A stretch of DNA of 51,536 bases from Haloarcula rubripromontorii (GTDB taxonomy: Archaea; Halobacteriota; Halobacteria; Halobacteriales; Haloarculaceae): contig NZ_LIUF01000011.1 of assembly GCF_001280425.1 (NCBI RefSeq), positions 1 to 51,536 on the forward strand, written 5' to 3'. The number at the start of each line of letters is the position of its first letter. Positions within the stretch are counted from its first letter, which is position 1. Below are positions 9,448 through 19,020 of the stretch, piece after piece. The translations under genes were made by a program, and so were the position numbers. The notes under the pieces are model-generated. The model searched no databases. It was given only the letters and a program-made list of their open reading frames with translations, and had not been told where the DNA came from.

Positions 9448-11613
9448 ATGCCTGCAACCAAAACCCTCCCACAGTGCGCTGAAGATGCCATCGAGACTGC
9501 CATCGACGAGGCGGCCGACGAAGATCCGGTCGTGCTTTGGTGGGACGACGGTGGGTACCTTCGCGATATCGTCCAAGGAGTCAGCCACTCACTGGGCTGT
9601 GAGTTCTATGCGGCCGAGCAAACGCCACTCGAGCTGCGCGCCGACGCGCCCCGCGACCGAACCGTCTGGTACGTACCACAGACCCACAGCGACGACGTAG
9701 ACTGGTTCAAGGATGTCGAAAACACTGGCGGGGTCATTGAAGCGCACATCGGTAAGCTTGCGGCACGCTGCTTCGAGAACGAGCGTATCCAGGCCGCTTC
9801 GATCCGCACGGCCTACGAAGACGTCGGCGAAGGTGATCGCGAACAGGTCGCCAAGACGCTCTTCCAGGAGCTCAACGGCGAAGGGGGCCTTCCGACGCTC
9901 CAGGGGCTCCAAACGAAGATCGTCCTCGATGGCCATGAGGACCCGGTTCAGTTCGTCCTCGAACACGGCGCCGAGAACCTTCCCGACGAGACCAGCGATC
10001 TACTACAAATTCGGGACCTGTTGGTCGACAACGGCGTCGCGGCCGTCGACGGCGTCACCGACGAGGACGTTCTCGTGACACGAACACGACGTTGGGCGGT
10101 CGCCGAATGGCTCGTCGAGGAGGGACTCGATCCGTCGCTCCTCGACGCCGAATACCGACCCGAGTCCAGTTCGGGCCTCGGAATCTCTCGACCTGAACTC
10201 CAGTCGCTACTGAGCAAGGTCGATCCAGAACGCGCCGAAGAGCTAGCGCACGTGTACCTCGATCCAGACGCCCAGTTCTGGCACGATATCCTTCGATCCT
10301 ACGACGACCCCTGGGGACTGGCCGACTGTCCCGTCGACGCCTCGCTCGAACACGAACTCTGGAACGAGTGGCTGCAAGCGTTCCACGACGGGGAGTACGA
10401 GACGTGCACGACCCGAGCGGCCACACGCTACCAGCGTCTCGAAACGACCTACGGCGACGTCCCGTGGACGAGCGTCTGGAACCAGGCTGTCGAGGTCGCC
10501 AAACTCGCGCACGAACTCGAAACGTGGGAAGAGCGCGGCGATACGACCGACATCGTCGACCTCTACGGTGACGTCGACGATGGGACCTGGCAGATCGACA
10601 ACGCCGTGTTCAATCTCATCATCTCGGGCGAGCCCGAACAAGGGCTCCCAGAGGAGCATCCCGCGACGGCGAGTCTCGACGACCTGCGCACGTCGCTGAC
10701 TGAGTCACGCTACCTCGACTACCTCAGCGATCTCGGCGAACTGGTCGTCGACCAGATCGAGGCAGGTTCACCGTTTGTCGGCGAAAACTACGCCCACCAG
10801 TTCTTCGACCAGGAGCAAGAACACCTCCAGAGTGGCCAGAGCGTTGCGCTGTTCATCGTCGACGCGCTGCGTTTCGACCTCGCTCACGAACTGGCGGAGT
10901 CTGTCCGTCGTGAACTCCCCGGCCTCGAAGTCGACGAGACTGCTTGGGTCGGAACACTCCCCTCGGATACCGAGTTTGGGAAGGCAGCACTCACACCCGG
11001 GAGCAAGTTCAGCTTCAACATCGAACTCGACGACGGGGAACTCGTTCCGGAACGCAACGGCCGCGAGATCACTAACTACCAGCGCGAGAAGATGCTGAAG
11101 GACGATGGCTGGAGTTACATCATGCAAAGCGAGGACGACGAGTCGGGGTGGAGCAACACTCGCGTTGCGTACTACTGGAACGACCTCGACAAAGCTGGTG
11201 AAAAAGAGCTAACCGACTTCGAGGCGCTGTTCAGCGACCGTATCGAGAAGATATCGGACATCATCTGCGAGAAGCTCGACCAGGGAGAGTGGGACCGCGC
11301 ATACATCCTCGCCGACCACGGTTTTGTCTCGCTTCCCCAGAGCATCGATCTTGATGGCATCTATCCACCGGACGAGGCGGAGCAGGTGACGCGCCGTTGG
11401 GTGGCCGGAACAAACATCGACGAGGATGCACCTGGCGTCCTCCTCGACGAGAACACTCATCTCGGCTACCTTGACGATGACACGAAAATTAGTGTCCTCG
11501 CAGATCCAATTCAGCGCTTCCGCAATCAGGGACTTCCCGATGCTCGCTTCTACCACGGTGGGGTTCTCCCCCAGGAATTCGTGCTCAACTTCGTCACGAT
11601 CACGCAGGAATGA
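9448..11613 (+). CDS. pglZ: PglZ, BREX alkaline-phosphatase-superfamily protein
   Basis: This 721-residue protein carries a C-terminal PglZ domain, a member of the alkaline phosphatase superfamily and a hallmark of every BREX system. Metal-site motifs are visible: DALRFD at 472-477 and ADHGF with D623 and H624. The N-terminal 450 residues are helical and family-specific. PglZ is required for BREX activity in the systems tested, and a nuclease activity has been reported for some members. The gene starts two bases after the pglX stop and is followed after six bases by the helicase, so all three share a transcript. It appears intact, unlike pglX. Confidence 0.93.
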   Translation: MPATKTLPQCAEDAIETAIDEAADEDPVVLWWDDGGYLRDIVQGVSHSLGCEFYAAEQTPLELRADAPRDRTVWYVPQTHSDDVDWFKDVENTGGVIEAHIGKLAARCFENERIQAASIRTAYEDVGEGDREQVAKTLFQELNGEGGLPTLQGLQTKIVLDGHEDPVQFVLEHGAENLPDETSDLLQIRDLLVDNGVAAVDGVTDEDVLVTRTRRWAVAEWLVEEGLDPSLLDAEYRPESSSGLGISRPELQSLLSKVDPERAEELAHVYLDPDAQFWHDILRSYDDPWGLADCPVDASLEHELWNEWLQAFHDGEYETCTTRAATRYQRLETTYGDVPWTSVWNQAVEVAKLAHELETWEERGDTTDIVDLYGDVDDGTWQIDNAVFNLIISGEPEQGLPEEHPATASLDDLRTSLTESRYLDYLSDLGELVVDQIEAGSPFVGENYAHQFFDQEQEHLQSGQSVALFIVDALRFDLAHELAESVRRELPGLEVDETAWVGTLPSDTEFGKAALTPGSKFSFNIELDDGELVPERNGREITNYQREKMLKDDGWSYIMQSEDDESGWSNTRVAYYWNDLDKAGEKELTDFEALFSDRIEKISDIICEKLDQGEWDRAYILADHGFVSLPQSIDLDGIYPPDEAEQVTRRWVAGTNIDEDAPGVLLDENTHLGYLDDDTKISVLADPIQRFRNQGLPDARFYHGGVLPQEFVLNFVTITQE

Positions 11614-11619
11614 CCGCTA

Positions 11620-14526
11620 ATGACTAACTTCGATCCCGGTGATACGGTCCTACTCAATGGACGCACTGCCGAGGTCATTAAGACCTACTCCGTCGGCGAT
11701 CTCGACTACCTCCGGGCCTACGTCGAAGACGCCGGCGTGAAAACCGTCTGTATCGACGACGTCGAGGTCGAACCCAAACGCGATCAGCTTGGGGAACTGC
11801 GCTCGGCGTCAGCCGAACAGCTACATCCCGACCACGAGGCTGTCTCGGCCGAGTGGTTCGATCTTCGTTCGCAAGCCCTTCAGCTTCAGATCGCCCACGA
11901 ACAGGGGCAGCTACTGAGTATCTCGAATTCGCTGGTCCGCCTCGAACCGTATCAGCTCGCCGCAGTCAACTGGGTGATGCAGAAGCTGCGCCAACGTGCG
12001 CTCATCGCCGACGACGTCGGCCTCGGGAAGACCATCGAAGCGGGACTCATCCTCAAAGAGCTTACCGCTCGAAATCGTGCGGACCGGGTCCTGTTCGTCG
12101 TCCCTGCCCACCTCCAGAAGAAGTGGATTCGTGATATGAACCGCTTCTTCGACATCGACCTCACGCCGGCCGACCGGCAGTGGGTCGAGGGTGAACGCCG
12201 GCGACTCGGTGAGGAGGCCAACATCTGGGACCAAGACCACCAACAGATGGTCACCAGTCAGGCCTTCCTCCGACAGGACGAGTTCCAGCCGGCCCTCGAG
12301 GAAGCGTTCTGGGACGTCGTGATAGTCGACGAGGCGCACAAGGCCGCCAAACGGGGTGAGTCCCCCAGCAAGACGTCGAAGATGGTCGAACGGGTCGCCG
12401 GTAATTCCGACTCGCTCCTCCTGCTCAGCGCGACGCCACACGACGGCAAGGGCGAGGCGTTCCGCTCGCTCATCGAGTACATCGACCCGTTCCTCGTCGC
12501 CGAAGACCAGGACCTCTCCAAGGAAGCCGTTGACCGCGTGATGATCCGCCGCGGGAAGCAGACGCTGTACGACGATGACGGCGAGCGCATCTTCCCCGAC
12601 CGTGAGGTCAACACCGTTCCCGTGGAGATGACCCACGATGAGCGGCAGTTCTATCGGGCCGTTACTGACTACGTCCAGAACGTCTATAACCGCTCCGAGA
12701 AGCTGAACGAGCCAGCGGTCGGGTTCGCCATGGCGCTGATGCAGAAACGTCTTGTCAGCAGTATCGGCGCCATCCAAGCGACACTGAGTCGTCGTTTGGG
12801 CGACCTCGTCGACGAGCAGTCGACCTCCACGAACCTCTCGGAGGAGGCGTCCGCGTACCTCGACGGCGAGGATCTCGACGAAGAGGACAAACAACGAGCC
12901 GAGGAGGAACTCTCGGCGCTGACCGTCACCGAGAGCGATGCGCAACTCGAAGAGGAGATCGAAACGCTCCGCGACCTCGTCTCCCTCGCCGAGGGTATCT
13001 CCGTCGACTCGAAGGCCCAGAAGGTCCGCCGCTACATCCAGCAGCTGCTGGAAGAGCAACCCGACGAGAAACTCCTCCTGTTCACCGAGTATCGCGACAC
13101 ACTGGACTACCTACTCGACCTTGTGAAGGACGAACCCTGGGCCGACGAGATCCTCGTCATCCACGGTGACGTCGACAAGGAGGAACGCGCCCGCATCGAG
13201 GAGGAGTTCAACCACGGCCAGTCCCGGCTACTGTTTGCGACCGACGCGGCGAGCGAGGGGATTGACCTCCAGCACAGTTGCCACATCATGGTGAACTACG
13301 AGCTGCCGTGGAACCCGAACCGCCTCGAGCAGCGGATCGGCCGGCTCCACCGCTACGGGCAGGACAAGGAGGTCAAGGTCTGGAACTTCACGTTCGAGGA
13401 CACTCGTGAGGGCGAGATCTTCGACATGCTCCAGAACAAGGTCGAGAACATCCGCGGCAAACTCGGCAACACGGCTGACGTGTTGGGGATGCTCGATGAC
13501 ATCAACGTCGACTCGCTCATCATGGAGTCCATCCAGAACGACGAACCGGCGAGTGCAACCAAGGAGGAACTCGAGGAACTCATCGACGAGCGTCAACGCA
13601 CGCTCCAGGAGTGGTACGAACGCAGCCTCATCGACACGAGCACGTTTGACCAGGAGAGCCGGGAGAAGATTCAGGAGGTGATGGACGAGTCCGAGGACGT
13701 CTACGGGACGGAGGCCGACATCCACGAGTTCGTCGAGCGCGGCGTCGAGGCGCTCGGTGGCGACGTCGAAAAAGCCGGGAGCAATCTCTACAGGGCCCAG
13801 CTGCCACGCTCTCTACGGCAAGGAACTGACGAGGAGTACGGGCCGTTCACGTTCAGCCGAGACTTCGCGATGGACCACGATGGTATTGACTACGTCTCTC
13901 CCGATGATGATCTGGTCCAGCGGCTAATGCAGCAAATCCTGGATAGTGAGCACGGAGATGTTGGGCTAAAGCTCCTCCCGTTCGTCGACGAACCGGGGAT
14001 TGCGTATAACTATCGCGTGACGTTCGAGGACGGGACGGGCGAGGTCATCCGGGAAGATATGATCCCTGTGTATGTCGATGCCCGCCATCATGACCCCCGG
14101 CAGCGGATGGGTCAGCGTGTTGTTCAGGGTGACAGTATCAAAGGGTCGCCCGACGCGGACCGTGTGCGATCGCTGATACAGAGTCAGGATCAGCTGCGAG
14201 AAGCTGGGGACCGGTACATCAGCCAGCAGGTCACATCTTTGCGGGAAGAACTACACGAGCGCCGCCGAGAGGAGACCCAGCAAGAACTAGATGACCTCGA
14301 GGAGTATGCGGAGGCTGAACGCCAGCGAATCGAGGAGTTCATCGAGAACTATGAACGGAAAGCAGAGGCTGGGTCAAATATGGATATCGCAATCCGTGGT
14401 CAACAAGAACGGCTCAACAAACTTGAGCAGCGTATCGAAGACCGGCGCCAAGAATTGCAGCGGAAGGCTCGGGTCATCTCACTTGCGCCAGAGGTGGAGA
14501 ACGTTTGCTTTGCTCTCCCGGTCTAA
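11620..14526 (+). CDS. brxHII: BrxHII-type SNF2-like helicase of BREX
   Basis: A 968-residue superfamily 2 helicase. Walker A is DDVGLGKT at 131-138, the DEAH box is VDEAH with D237-H240, motif III is LLLSATPHDG, and motifs V and VI are ATDAASEGIDL and QRIGRLHRYGQ with R575. A long charged coiled-coil region follows (EELHERRREETQQELDDL). This is the large helicase found beside pglX and pglZ in type 3 and type 5 BREX. Type 5 is the form described mainly from haloarchaea, which fits this context. The gene looks complete. It closes the operon; the upstream brxA, brxB and brxC expected for type 5 are absent from the circle. Confidence 0.9.
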   Translation: MTNFDPGDTVLLNGRTAEVIKTYSVGDLDYLRAYVEDAGVKTVCIDDVEVEPKRDQLGELRSASAEQLHPDHEAVSAEWFDLRSQALQLQIAHEQGQLLSISNSLVRLEPYQLAAVNWVMQKLRQRALIADDVGLGKTIEAGLILKELTARNRADRVLFVVPAHLQKKWIRDMNRFFDIDLTPADRQWVEGERRRLGEEANIWDQDHQQMVTSQAFLRQDEFQPALEEAFWDVVIVDEAHKAAKRGESPSKTSKMVERVAGNSDSLLLLSATPHDGKGEAFRSLIEYIDPFLVAEDQDLSKEAVDRVMIRRGKQTLYDDDGERIFPDREVNTVPVEMTHDERQFYRAVTDYVQNVYNRSEKLNEPAVGFAMALMQKRLVSSIGAIQATLSRRLGDLVDEQSTSTNLSEEASAYLDGEDLDEEDKQRAEEELSALTVTESDAQLEEEIETLRDLVSLAEGISVDSKAQKVRRYIQQLLEEQPDEKLLLFTEYRDTLDYLLDLVKDEPWADEILVIHGDVDKEERARIEEEFNHGQSRLLFATDAASEGIDLQHSCHIMVNYELPWNPNRLEQRIGRLHRYGQDKEVKVWNFTFEDTREGEIFDMLQNKVENIRGKLGNTADVLGMLDDINVDSLIMESIQNDEPASATKEELEELIDERQRTLQEWYERSLIDTSTFDQESREKIQEVMDESEDVYGTEADIHEFVERGVEALGGDVEKAGSNLYRAQLPRSLRQGTDEEYGPFTFSRDFAMDHDGIDYVSPDDDLVQRLMQQILDSEHGDVGLKLLPFVDEPGIAYNYRVTFEDGTGEVIREDMIPVYVDARHHDPRQRMGQRVVQGDSIKGSPDADRVRSLIQSQDQLREAGDRYISQQVTSLREELHERRREETQQELDDLEEYAEAERQRIEEFIENYERKAEAGSNMDIAIRGQQERLNKLEQRIEDRRQELQRKARVISLAPEVENVCFALPV

Positions 14527-14567
14527 TCGATTCCTGAGCTGGACGGGAGCGCTTCGCTGCCGGCGCG

Positions 14568-14801
14568 TCAGACCGACTTTCGTGAAGGCTTCTCGTAAAC
14601 GTCGACGGAGACCACACGCTCGGGTGGGTAGTACGAGACGGGTACGTGGCCACTGTCGAGTTCGCCACCGTGCGACGGGCCGATGCATCTAATCCATCCC
14701 TCGTCCACAATCTCCCAGTCGTCGTATTCGCGCTCGATCTCGCCCTCCCCGTGCTTGTCCACGAGGTGGACGATCACACCCTCGGTTCTGTCGTCTGCCA
14801 T
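14568..14801 (-). CDS. Small hypothetical protein
   Basis: About 77 residues from MADDRTEGVIVHLVDKHG at 14801, an internal ATG preferred over the one 27 codons upstream because the upstream part is basic and unlike its neighbours. The sequence is acidic and beta-rich, with GWIRCIGPSHGGE and VPVSYYPPERV, and may form a small barrel. I do not recognise a family. It faces the end of the BREX operon, 41 bp away. Confidence 0.6.
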   Translation of the reverse strand: MADDRTEGVIVHLVDKHGEGEIEREYDDWEIVDEGWIRCIGPSHGGELDSGHVPVSYYPPERVVSVDVYEKPSRKSV

Positions 14802-14880
14802 ATTCGACGTATCGAAGAGGTGTTTGATTAGCGTTCTGTAAACGTGGCTGGTTCGTCCTTTTGAACGGTCAATCCCCTCC

Positions 14881-15144
14881 AAAACAGGGGATCTCGCACG
14901 GACGGTCTCGTAATCAGGACGCCATCGACTACCTGGCCCTCGGCGACAGAATGCGCATACTAGAAAGTGGTTCTCCCGTTAATGAGCCGATTCCGGAAAT
15001 TCCCGGAAATCTGGGTTTTCCACAATTAGGAATCGCATGACAGCAGGGGGATACGACAAGTAAAATGGAACTGAATGCATGGTTTCCGGAAACAACCCAA
15101 TCACGTTTTTAGTACTAGCCAGAAAACCAGTCTATCAAGCAACG
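14881..15144. other. Putative replication origin upstream of orc
   Basis: This gene-free stretch before the orc gene contains paired near-palindromes: TTCCGGAA at 14991-14998 and TTCCCGGAA at 15000-15008, then TTTCCGGAAAC at 15083-15093. The same pair recurs at 20744-20762 and 24001-24020, always near replication genes. Haloarchaeal origins usually lie next to orc1/cdc6 and carry repeats ending in GGAAAC, so an origin role is plausible. The published full-length ORB consensus is not evident. Confidence 0.55.
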
Positions 15145-16173
15145 ATGATCCGCGATGCTCGCGTTCTCCGCGCCGGGTTCGTCCCTCGGGAAGTTGAGCA
15201 TCGCGACGCAGAAGTAAACCACCTCTCTAGCGTCCTTGAGCCCATCACGAACGGGGAACCCGCCGACACGGCCATCGTCACTGGACCCAGCGGCGCCGGC
15301 AAGACGTGCATCTCGCAATTCGTCACCGAACGACTCCGGGAAGAGGTCCTCGATGTCGAGACCACCTACGTCAACTGCTGGCGCAACTACACCCGGTTCC
15401 GCACACTCTACCAGATCCTCGACGACTTGGGCGCGACCATCGACATCCACCGGCAGTCGACACCGCACGACGAACTCGTCGACCGCCTCCAGCAGCACGA
15501 CGGTCCGCGAACGGTCGTCATCCTCGACGAGGTCGATCAGCTCGAAGACCCCAGCGTCATCTACGACCTCCACAGCCTCCCGCAGTTCGCGATCATCTGC
15601 ATCGCGAACAAGGAAGAGGAGCTGTTCAGCCGCGTCGACGACCGCCTCGTGAGCCGGCTGCGCTCCAGCGAACACGTCCGGATGGACAAGTACCACGACG
15701 AGCAGCTGTACGACATTCTGAGTTCGCGGGCGAAGTGGGGCCTCGATGAGGACGTCATCACCGACGACCAGCTCTACCGGATCGCCGACGCGGCCGCCGG
15801 CGACGCCCGCCTCGCAATCGGCATCCTCCGAACGGCCGCTGGCAAGGCCGATCGCGAGAACCACGAGCGCATCACTGACGATATTCTCCTGGACGCCGCC
15901 GAGGATGCTCGGGCCCAAATCAAACAGAAAAGCCTCGACTCGCTCACGCCACACCAGCGCGTCGTCTATGACATCGTTCGCGAGCACGGCCCGGTCGGGC
16001 CGAGTGAGATCCACGAACGCTATTCCGAGGACGTCGATGACCCACGGACGAAACGGACTATCCGCACGTACCTCTCAAAGATGGAGCAATACAACCTCCT
16101 CGAGGCGGAGGGGACGAGTCGGGATCGGGAATACTCGCTCGTCGATTCGGCAGCGGCGTCGCCGATGCAGTGA
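15145..16173 (+). CDS. orc: Orc1/Cdc6-family replication initiator
   Basis: A 342-residue AAA+ initiator that binds origin repeats and loads the replicative helicase. Walker A is GPSGAGKT at 47-54, Walker B is VVILDEVDQ with D128 and E129, sensor 2 lies around AAGDARLAIGILR, and a C-terminal winged helix follows (SLTPHQRVVYDIVREHGPVG). I start it at the ATG at 15145 (MIRDARVL); the longer frame upstream runs through the putative origin repeats. A decayed paralogue of its C-terminal domain sits at 20364-20630. This is the only complete initiator in the replicon, so it probably drives replication. Confidence 0.93.
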   Translation: MIRDARVLRAGFVPREVEHRDAEVNHLSSVLEPITNGEPADTAIVTGPSGAGKTCISQFVTERLREEVLDVETTYVNCWRNYTRFRTLYQILDDLGATIDIHRQSTPHDELVDRLQQHDGPRTVVILDEVDQLEDPSVIYDLHSLPQFAIICIANKEEELFSRVDDRLVSRLRSSEHVRMDKYHDEQLYDILSSRAKWGLDEDVITDDQLYRIADAAAGDARLAIGILRTAAGKADRENHERITDDILLDAAEDARAQIKQKSLDSLTPHQRVVYDIVREHGPVGPSEIHERYSEDVDDPRTKRTIRTYLSKMEQYNLLEAEGTSRDREYSLVDSAAASPMQ

Positions 16174-16191
16174 CCGTGACCCCGTCAGCTA

Positions 16192-16878
16192 TCAGGAACT
16201 GAACTCGCCGAGGCCCGATTGCTCGTGGTCCAGCGGCTCGATGACCTGAGAATCGTCGTTGCCGGGGTTGTTGACCCGCGTCGAAATCTCGTAGGCGTCC
16301 AGATCATCCTTCGGATACGGCTGGCACAGTTCCTTGCGGGTTTCCGGGTCTGCGGCGAGCCAGTCGGATTCGGCGTCCCTCGGGAGGACGACCGCCATCC
16401 GATCGTGGATGGAGTTCATCAACTCGTTCGGCTCCGTCGTGAGAATCGTGACGCACGAAATTGTCTCGTCGTCGCCCTCCCAGACGTCCCAGAGGCCAGC
16501 CATCGCGAACGCTGGGTCGTCCTCGCGATAGATTCGGTAGGGCTGTTTCGCCCCGCCGTTTGGTGCTTTCCACTCGTAGAAGCCCGACGAGGGGACGAGA
16601 CAAGGGCGAGATTCCCACGCCCGCTGGAAGACGCGTTTCTCGTCGGCAGTCTCGGAGCGAGCGTTGATGATGCCCCCCTCGGGCTCGTCCGCCCAGAACG
16701 GAATCAGCCCCCAGTGGTAGGCGTCGATCTCGTCTTGAGCCTCGTTCGTGATGATGTGGAGGTCGTCACCAGGTGCGATGTTGTATCGGGGTGTGTACCC
16801 GCCGTCCGTGACGACCTCGGCGTCGAAACGGGCCTCAAGGTCGGCCTGGTCGATGAAGAGCGAGTTTCGACCACACAT
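16192..16878 (-). CDS. SRAP / HMCES-type abasic-site peptidase
   Basis: SRAP proteins (human HMCES, E. coli YedK) form a covalent bond between Cys2 and abasic sites in single-stranded DNA and so protect forks. The start at 16878 puts Cys at position 2 (MCGRNSL), which the chemistry demands; longer starts would bury it. Conserved blocks are visible: YNIAPGD, HWGLIPFWAD, IINARSET, SSGFYEWK with the catalytic Glu, and HDRMAVVL with the catalytic His. At about 228 residues it has the usual length. It converges on orc, with 18 bp between the stops. Its place in the replication region fits fork protection. Confidence 0.93.
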   Translation of the reverse strand: MCGRNSLFIDQADLEARFDAEVVTDGGYTPRYNIAPGDDLHIITNEAQDEIDAYHWGLIPFWADEPEGGIINARSETADEKRVFQRAWESRPCLVPSSGFYEWKAPNGGAKQPYRIYREDDPAFAMAGLWDVWEGDDETISCVTILTTEPNELMNSIHDRMAVVLPRDAESDWLAADPETRKELCQPYPKDDLDAYEISTRVNNPGNDDSQVIEPLDHEQSGLGEFSS

Positions 16879-16971
16879 ACATCCTGATCCAACTGGGAGA
16901 GTCTTCAACGTATTTGAAAATGTGAAGGGCTGGTTCTGAGGCCCCTTCGTTTGATGGTAGATTTGGGATGA

Positions 16972-17685
16972 TTGGCAAGTACAGAGGTTCTATACAACAG
17001 AGGAGGCTTCTATGGAAAACAGATAAACGGCACTTCTCTACTGACAACCTACAAAACTATTTCACCATTACATCCGATTGGTGGAAGCATGAAACGGGTG
17101 TTCTTCGACAAGATAGATTCTGTGGGTACATTCCCAGATAACAGAATCAAGATGGATATCATCTTCCAGGATAGTAACGGGAATGAGTATGTCTGGACGC
17201 CGAAGTGGGAGGAGGTGATGAGTATATACGCTGAGTCAGAGAGAGTAGAGGAAATGAATCTGGCAGGCGGAGAGTGGTTGGAGGAGTTGAAGGAAAAGAA
17301 GCAGTTCAGTGACGAGGTGCTGGATGAACTGGCAGAGGTTATCGCTGACGGACGTAGTACGGATGAGATAGCTGATTTCTTCGAGATAGTTGGATTTGAC
17401 GCGGATGAAATGAGGTACAATTTAAGCCATGATGATCCGTTGCGGAGTAAGGCTGAGGGCCATAGTAATCGCGTTTATTTTGCTAAAGAGAAGTTGCAAG
17501 AGCTGAACAGCGAGGATTACCGATATGTTGTGCAGATTGTTCAGAAGGCCGCGGATCCTAAGCAGTATATCGGCGAGCAGGAGAAGCATCAAGAAGTGGT
17601 AGAGAAGTTGAATACGGCTTTAGAGTTTGAAAATCTCCGTGTTACGGAGGATGGGCGGGTTCTTCCGATAGAAAAGGACGGTTGA
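16972..17685 (+). CDS. Hypothetical protein with a PH-like N-terminal region
   Basis: About 237 residues. The N-terminal 90, with LTTYKTISPLHPIGGSMKRV and IIFQDSNGNEYVWTPKW, look like a small beta-barrel such as a bacterial PH-like domain; the rest is helical and acidic. It is much more AT-rich than its neighbours, a sign of separate acquisition. The start is uncertain: a TTG at 16972 keeps the whole beta region, whereas the ATG at 17089 would cut it, so I prefer the longer form. Function unknown. Confidence 0.65.
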   Translation: MASTEVLYNRGGFYGKQINGTSLLTTYKTISPLHPIGGSMKRVFFDKIDSVGTFPDNRIKMDIIFQDSNGNEYVWTPKWEEVMSIYAESERVEEMNLAGGEWLEELKEKKQFSDEVLDELAEVIADGRSTDEIADFFEIVGFDADEMRYNLSHDDPLRSKAEGHSNRVYFAKEKLQELNSEDYRYVVQIVQKAADPKQYIGEQEKHQEVVEKLNTALEFENLRVTEDGRVLPIEKDG

Positions 17686-17788
17686 ATCCTTCCCCTTCGT
17701 GTGTGTAAGACTCGCAAGCTTACGTACCGGCTATTGGTATGTGGCCAAGAGGATTTTTACAGAGCCGAAAAGCCTCTGGATCGTGCGA

Positions 17789-18379
17789 TTAGAGCTCGGT
17801 CGGTGGCAGAAGATCACAGAGAACAGGTGCTTGGTCAAGAAGTGCGTCGAAGAGCCGTTCAGTCGGTCGATATAGCGCGTGGTGTTCATCAACAGAGTAT
17901 GGGGTTTTCTCATCATCTGTGTGTGAGAGAAATCCGCACTCGAGAAGCGGAGCAAGGGTAGTATCCAGCGCAGTTCCGGAACGGCCAGATTCAACTTCGA
18001 GAGTGTGTCGAGAGAACTCAGAAAGGAACCGTGTACAGCAACTTAGGACGTGAGCACGTCGATCAGCGAATAATTCGTTGAGCGCAGTACGATGGGTGCG
18101 TGTCCAATACTCGTCGAGTTTGACGTATGTGCGAACAATAGGGGATAGCTCGTTCAAAGAACCAGTAGCATGGACGATTCCAAGGTCGTTGAGCGCATGT
18201 TGGTCTTTGGTGTCCAGAGACTCGCCGAGAGGATGGAGAACAGTTTGAAGCGCATCGTGGTACCGTGAAGTGAGGAATTCACCGGCAACAACGTGGGCGT
18301 TCGCGATATTTCGAGTTGGATGCATTGACTCGTGGTGATCGGGGTTTCGGTGGTCGACGTGGGTTTGTGGGTAGCTCAT
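17789..18379 (-). CDS. Hypothetical haloarchaeal plasmid protein
   Basis: About 196 residues starting MSYPQTHVDHRNPDHHES at 18379, an ATG better placed than the one nine codons upstream. The N terminus is rich in His and Asp. The body is helical, with TRSALNELF-like repeats (TALNELFADRRAHVLSCC, TTLAPLLECGFLSH). No motif of known function is visible. It is divergent from the duplicated origin module, and its promoter must lie inside the origin-like region 18380-18650. Confidence 0.6.
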   Translation of the reverse strand: MSYPQTHVDHRNPDHHESMHPTRNIANAHVVAGEFLTSRYHDALQTVLHPLGESLDTKDQHALNDLGIVHATGSLNELSPIVRTYVKLDEYWTRTHRTALNELFADRRAHVLSCCTRFLSEFSRHTLEVESGRSGTALDTTLAPLLECGFLSHTDDEKTPYSVDEHHALYRPTERLFDALLDQAPVLCDLLPPTEL

Positions 18380-18453
18380 AGAGCACCTCTTCCAACGTGG
18401 CGTCAAGCATTAACATACCGAGCAGTCAGGCCCGAGACTATAGCTGTGAAGGA

Positions 18454-18495
18454 TTAACCAACAAACCGCCGTCGATACGCACCAGTGTTGGTTAA
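18454..18495. repeat. Origin-like inverted repeat, copy A
   Basis: TTAACCAAC (18454-18462) and GTTGGTTAA (18487-18495) are perfect inverted arms 24 bp apart. The same arms, 22 bp apart, occur at 20688-20727, each time ahead of a copy of the same gene. A GGAAAC box (ATTCTCGGAAAC, 18522-18533) follows, as TTCCCGGAAAC does in copy B. This looks like the origin of an older replication module. The rest of 18496-18651 shows no gene. Confidence 0.7.
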
Positions 18496-18651
18496 CACGG
18501 AGAACGCTGGATTCAGGAACTATTCTCGGAAACGGGATCCAAACAGAGATTACTCGGGACTGTACCGCGATTGGAGGGGATCAAGTCGAGTTCCCTGAAA
18601 CGCGGAAGCGACACGCCGCGGCTTATCGGGAACGTAGACAACTAGTCGAGT

Positions 18652-19020
18652 ATGGGAGAACACTCAACATCGAACCGATTGGCGGTGGACCAGCCGACAC
18701 GGGGCGCTGACCGCAATCGGTCCCTCGCTGACCAGGCCGATCCGGCTACGGACGAGATGTTGTTGCCGCAGCTCGACGACGGCATCACGCTGCTCGACGT
18801 CGAGGGGGACCGCGGCGTCCCGATCCTGCAGTCGCTCGTGCTCGACCATCTCCTCCTGCACGACGGGCCCGCCTTCTGGGTCGACGCAAACGGACACGCG
18901 ACGACGACGACACTCTCCCAGATCGCGCCCAGCCGGCGATTACTTGATCGAATCAACGTCGCACGGGGATTCCACCGCCAATCAGCACTACGGCGCCGTC
19001 TGTCAGCTACCAACAGCTAA
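18652..19020 (+). pseudogene. Truncated, frameshifted copy of the origin-associated gene at 20882
   Basis: The first 105 or so residues align without gaps with the protein at 20882-21820, sharing PTRGADRN, LLDV-GDRGVPILQSLV and APSRRLL. After ARGF the frame shifts: the other frame continues as NQHYGAVCQLPTA, matching AQHFAAVSDLPDA of the intact copy. Homology ends near 19020, where the TnpB element begins. The gene is therefore both frameshifted and cut by the element, leaving less than 40% of the full length. Confidence 0.85.

Noticed and set aside
18652-19020. Treating the 122-residue frame as an independent small gene
   Set aside because: Alignment with 20882-21820 shows a frameshift and truncation at the TnpB element.
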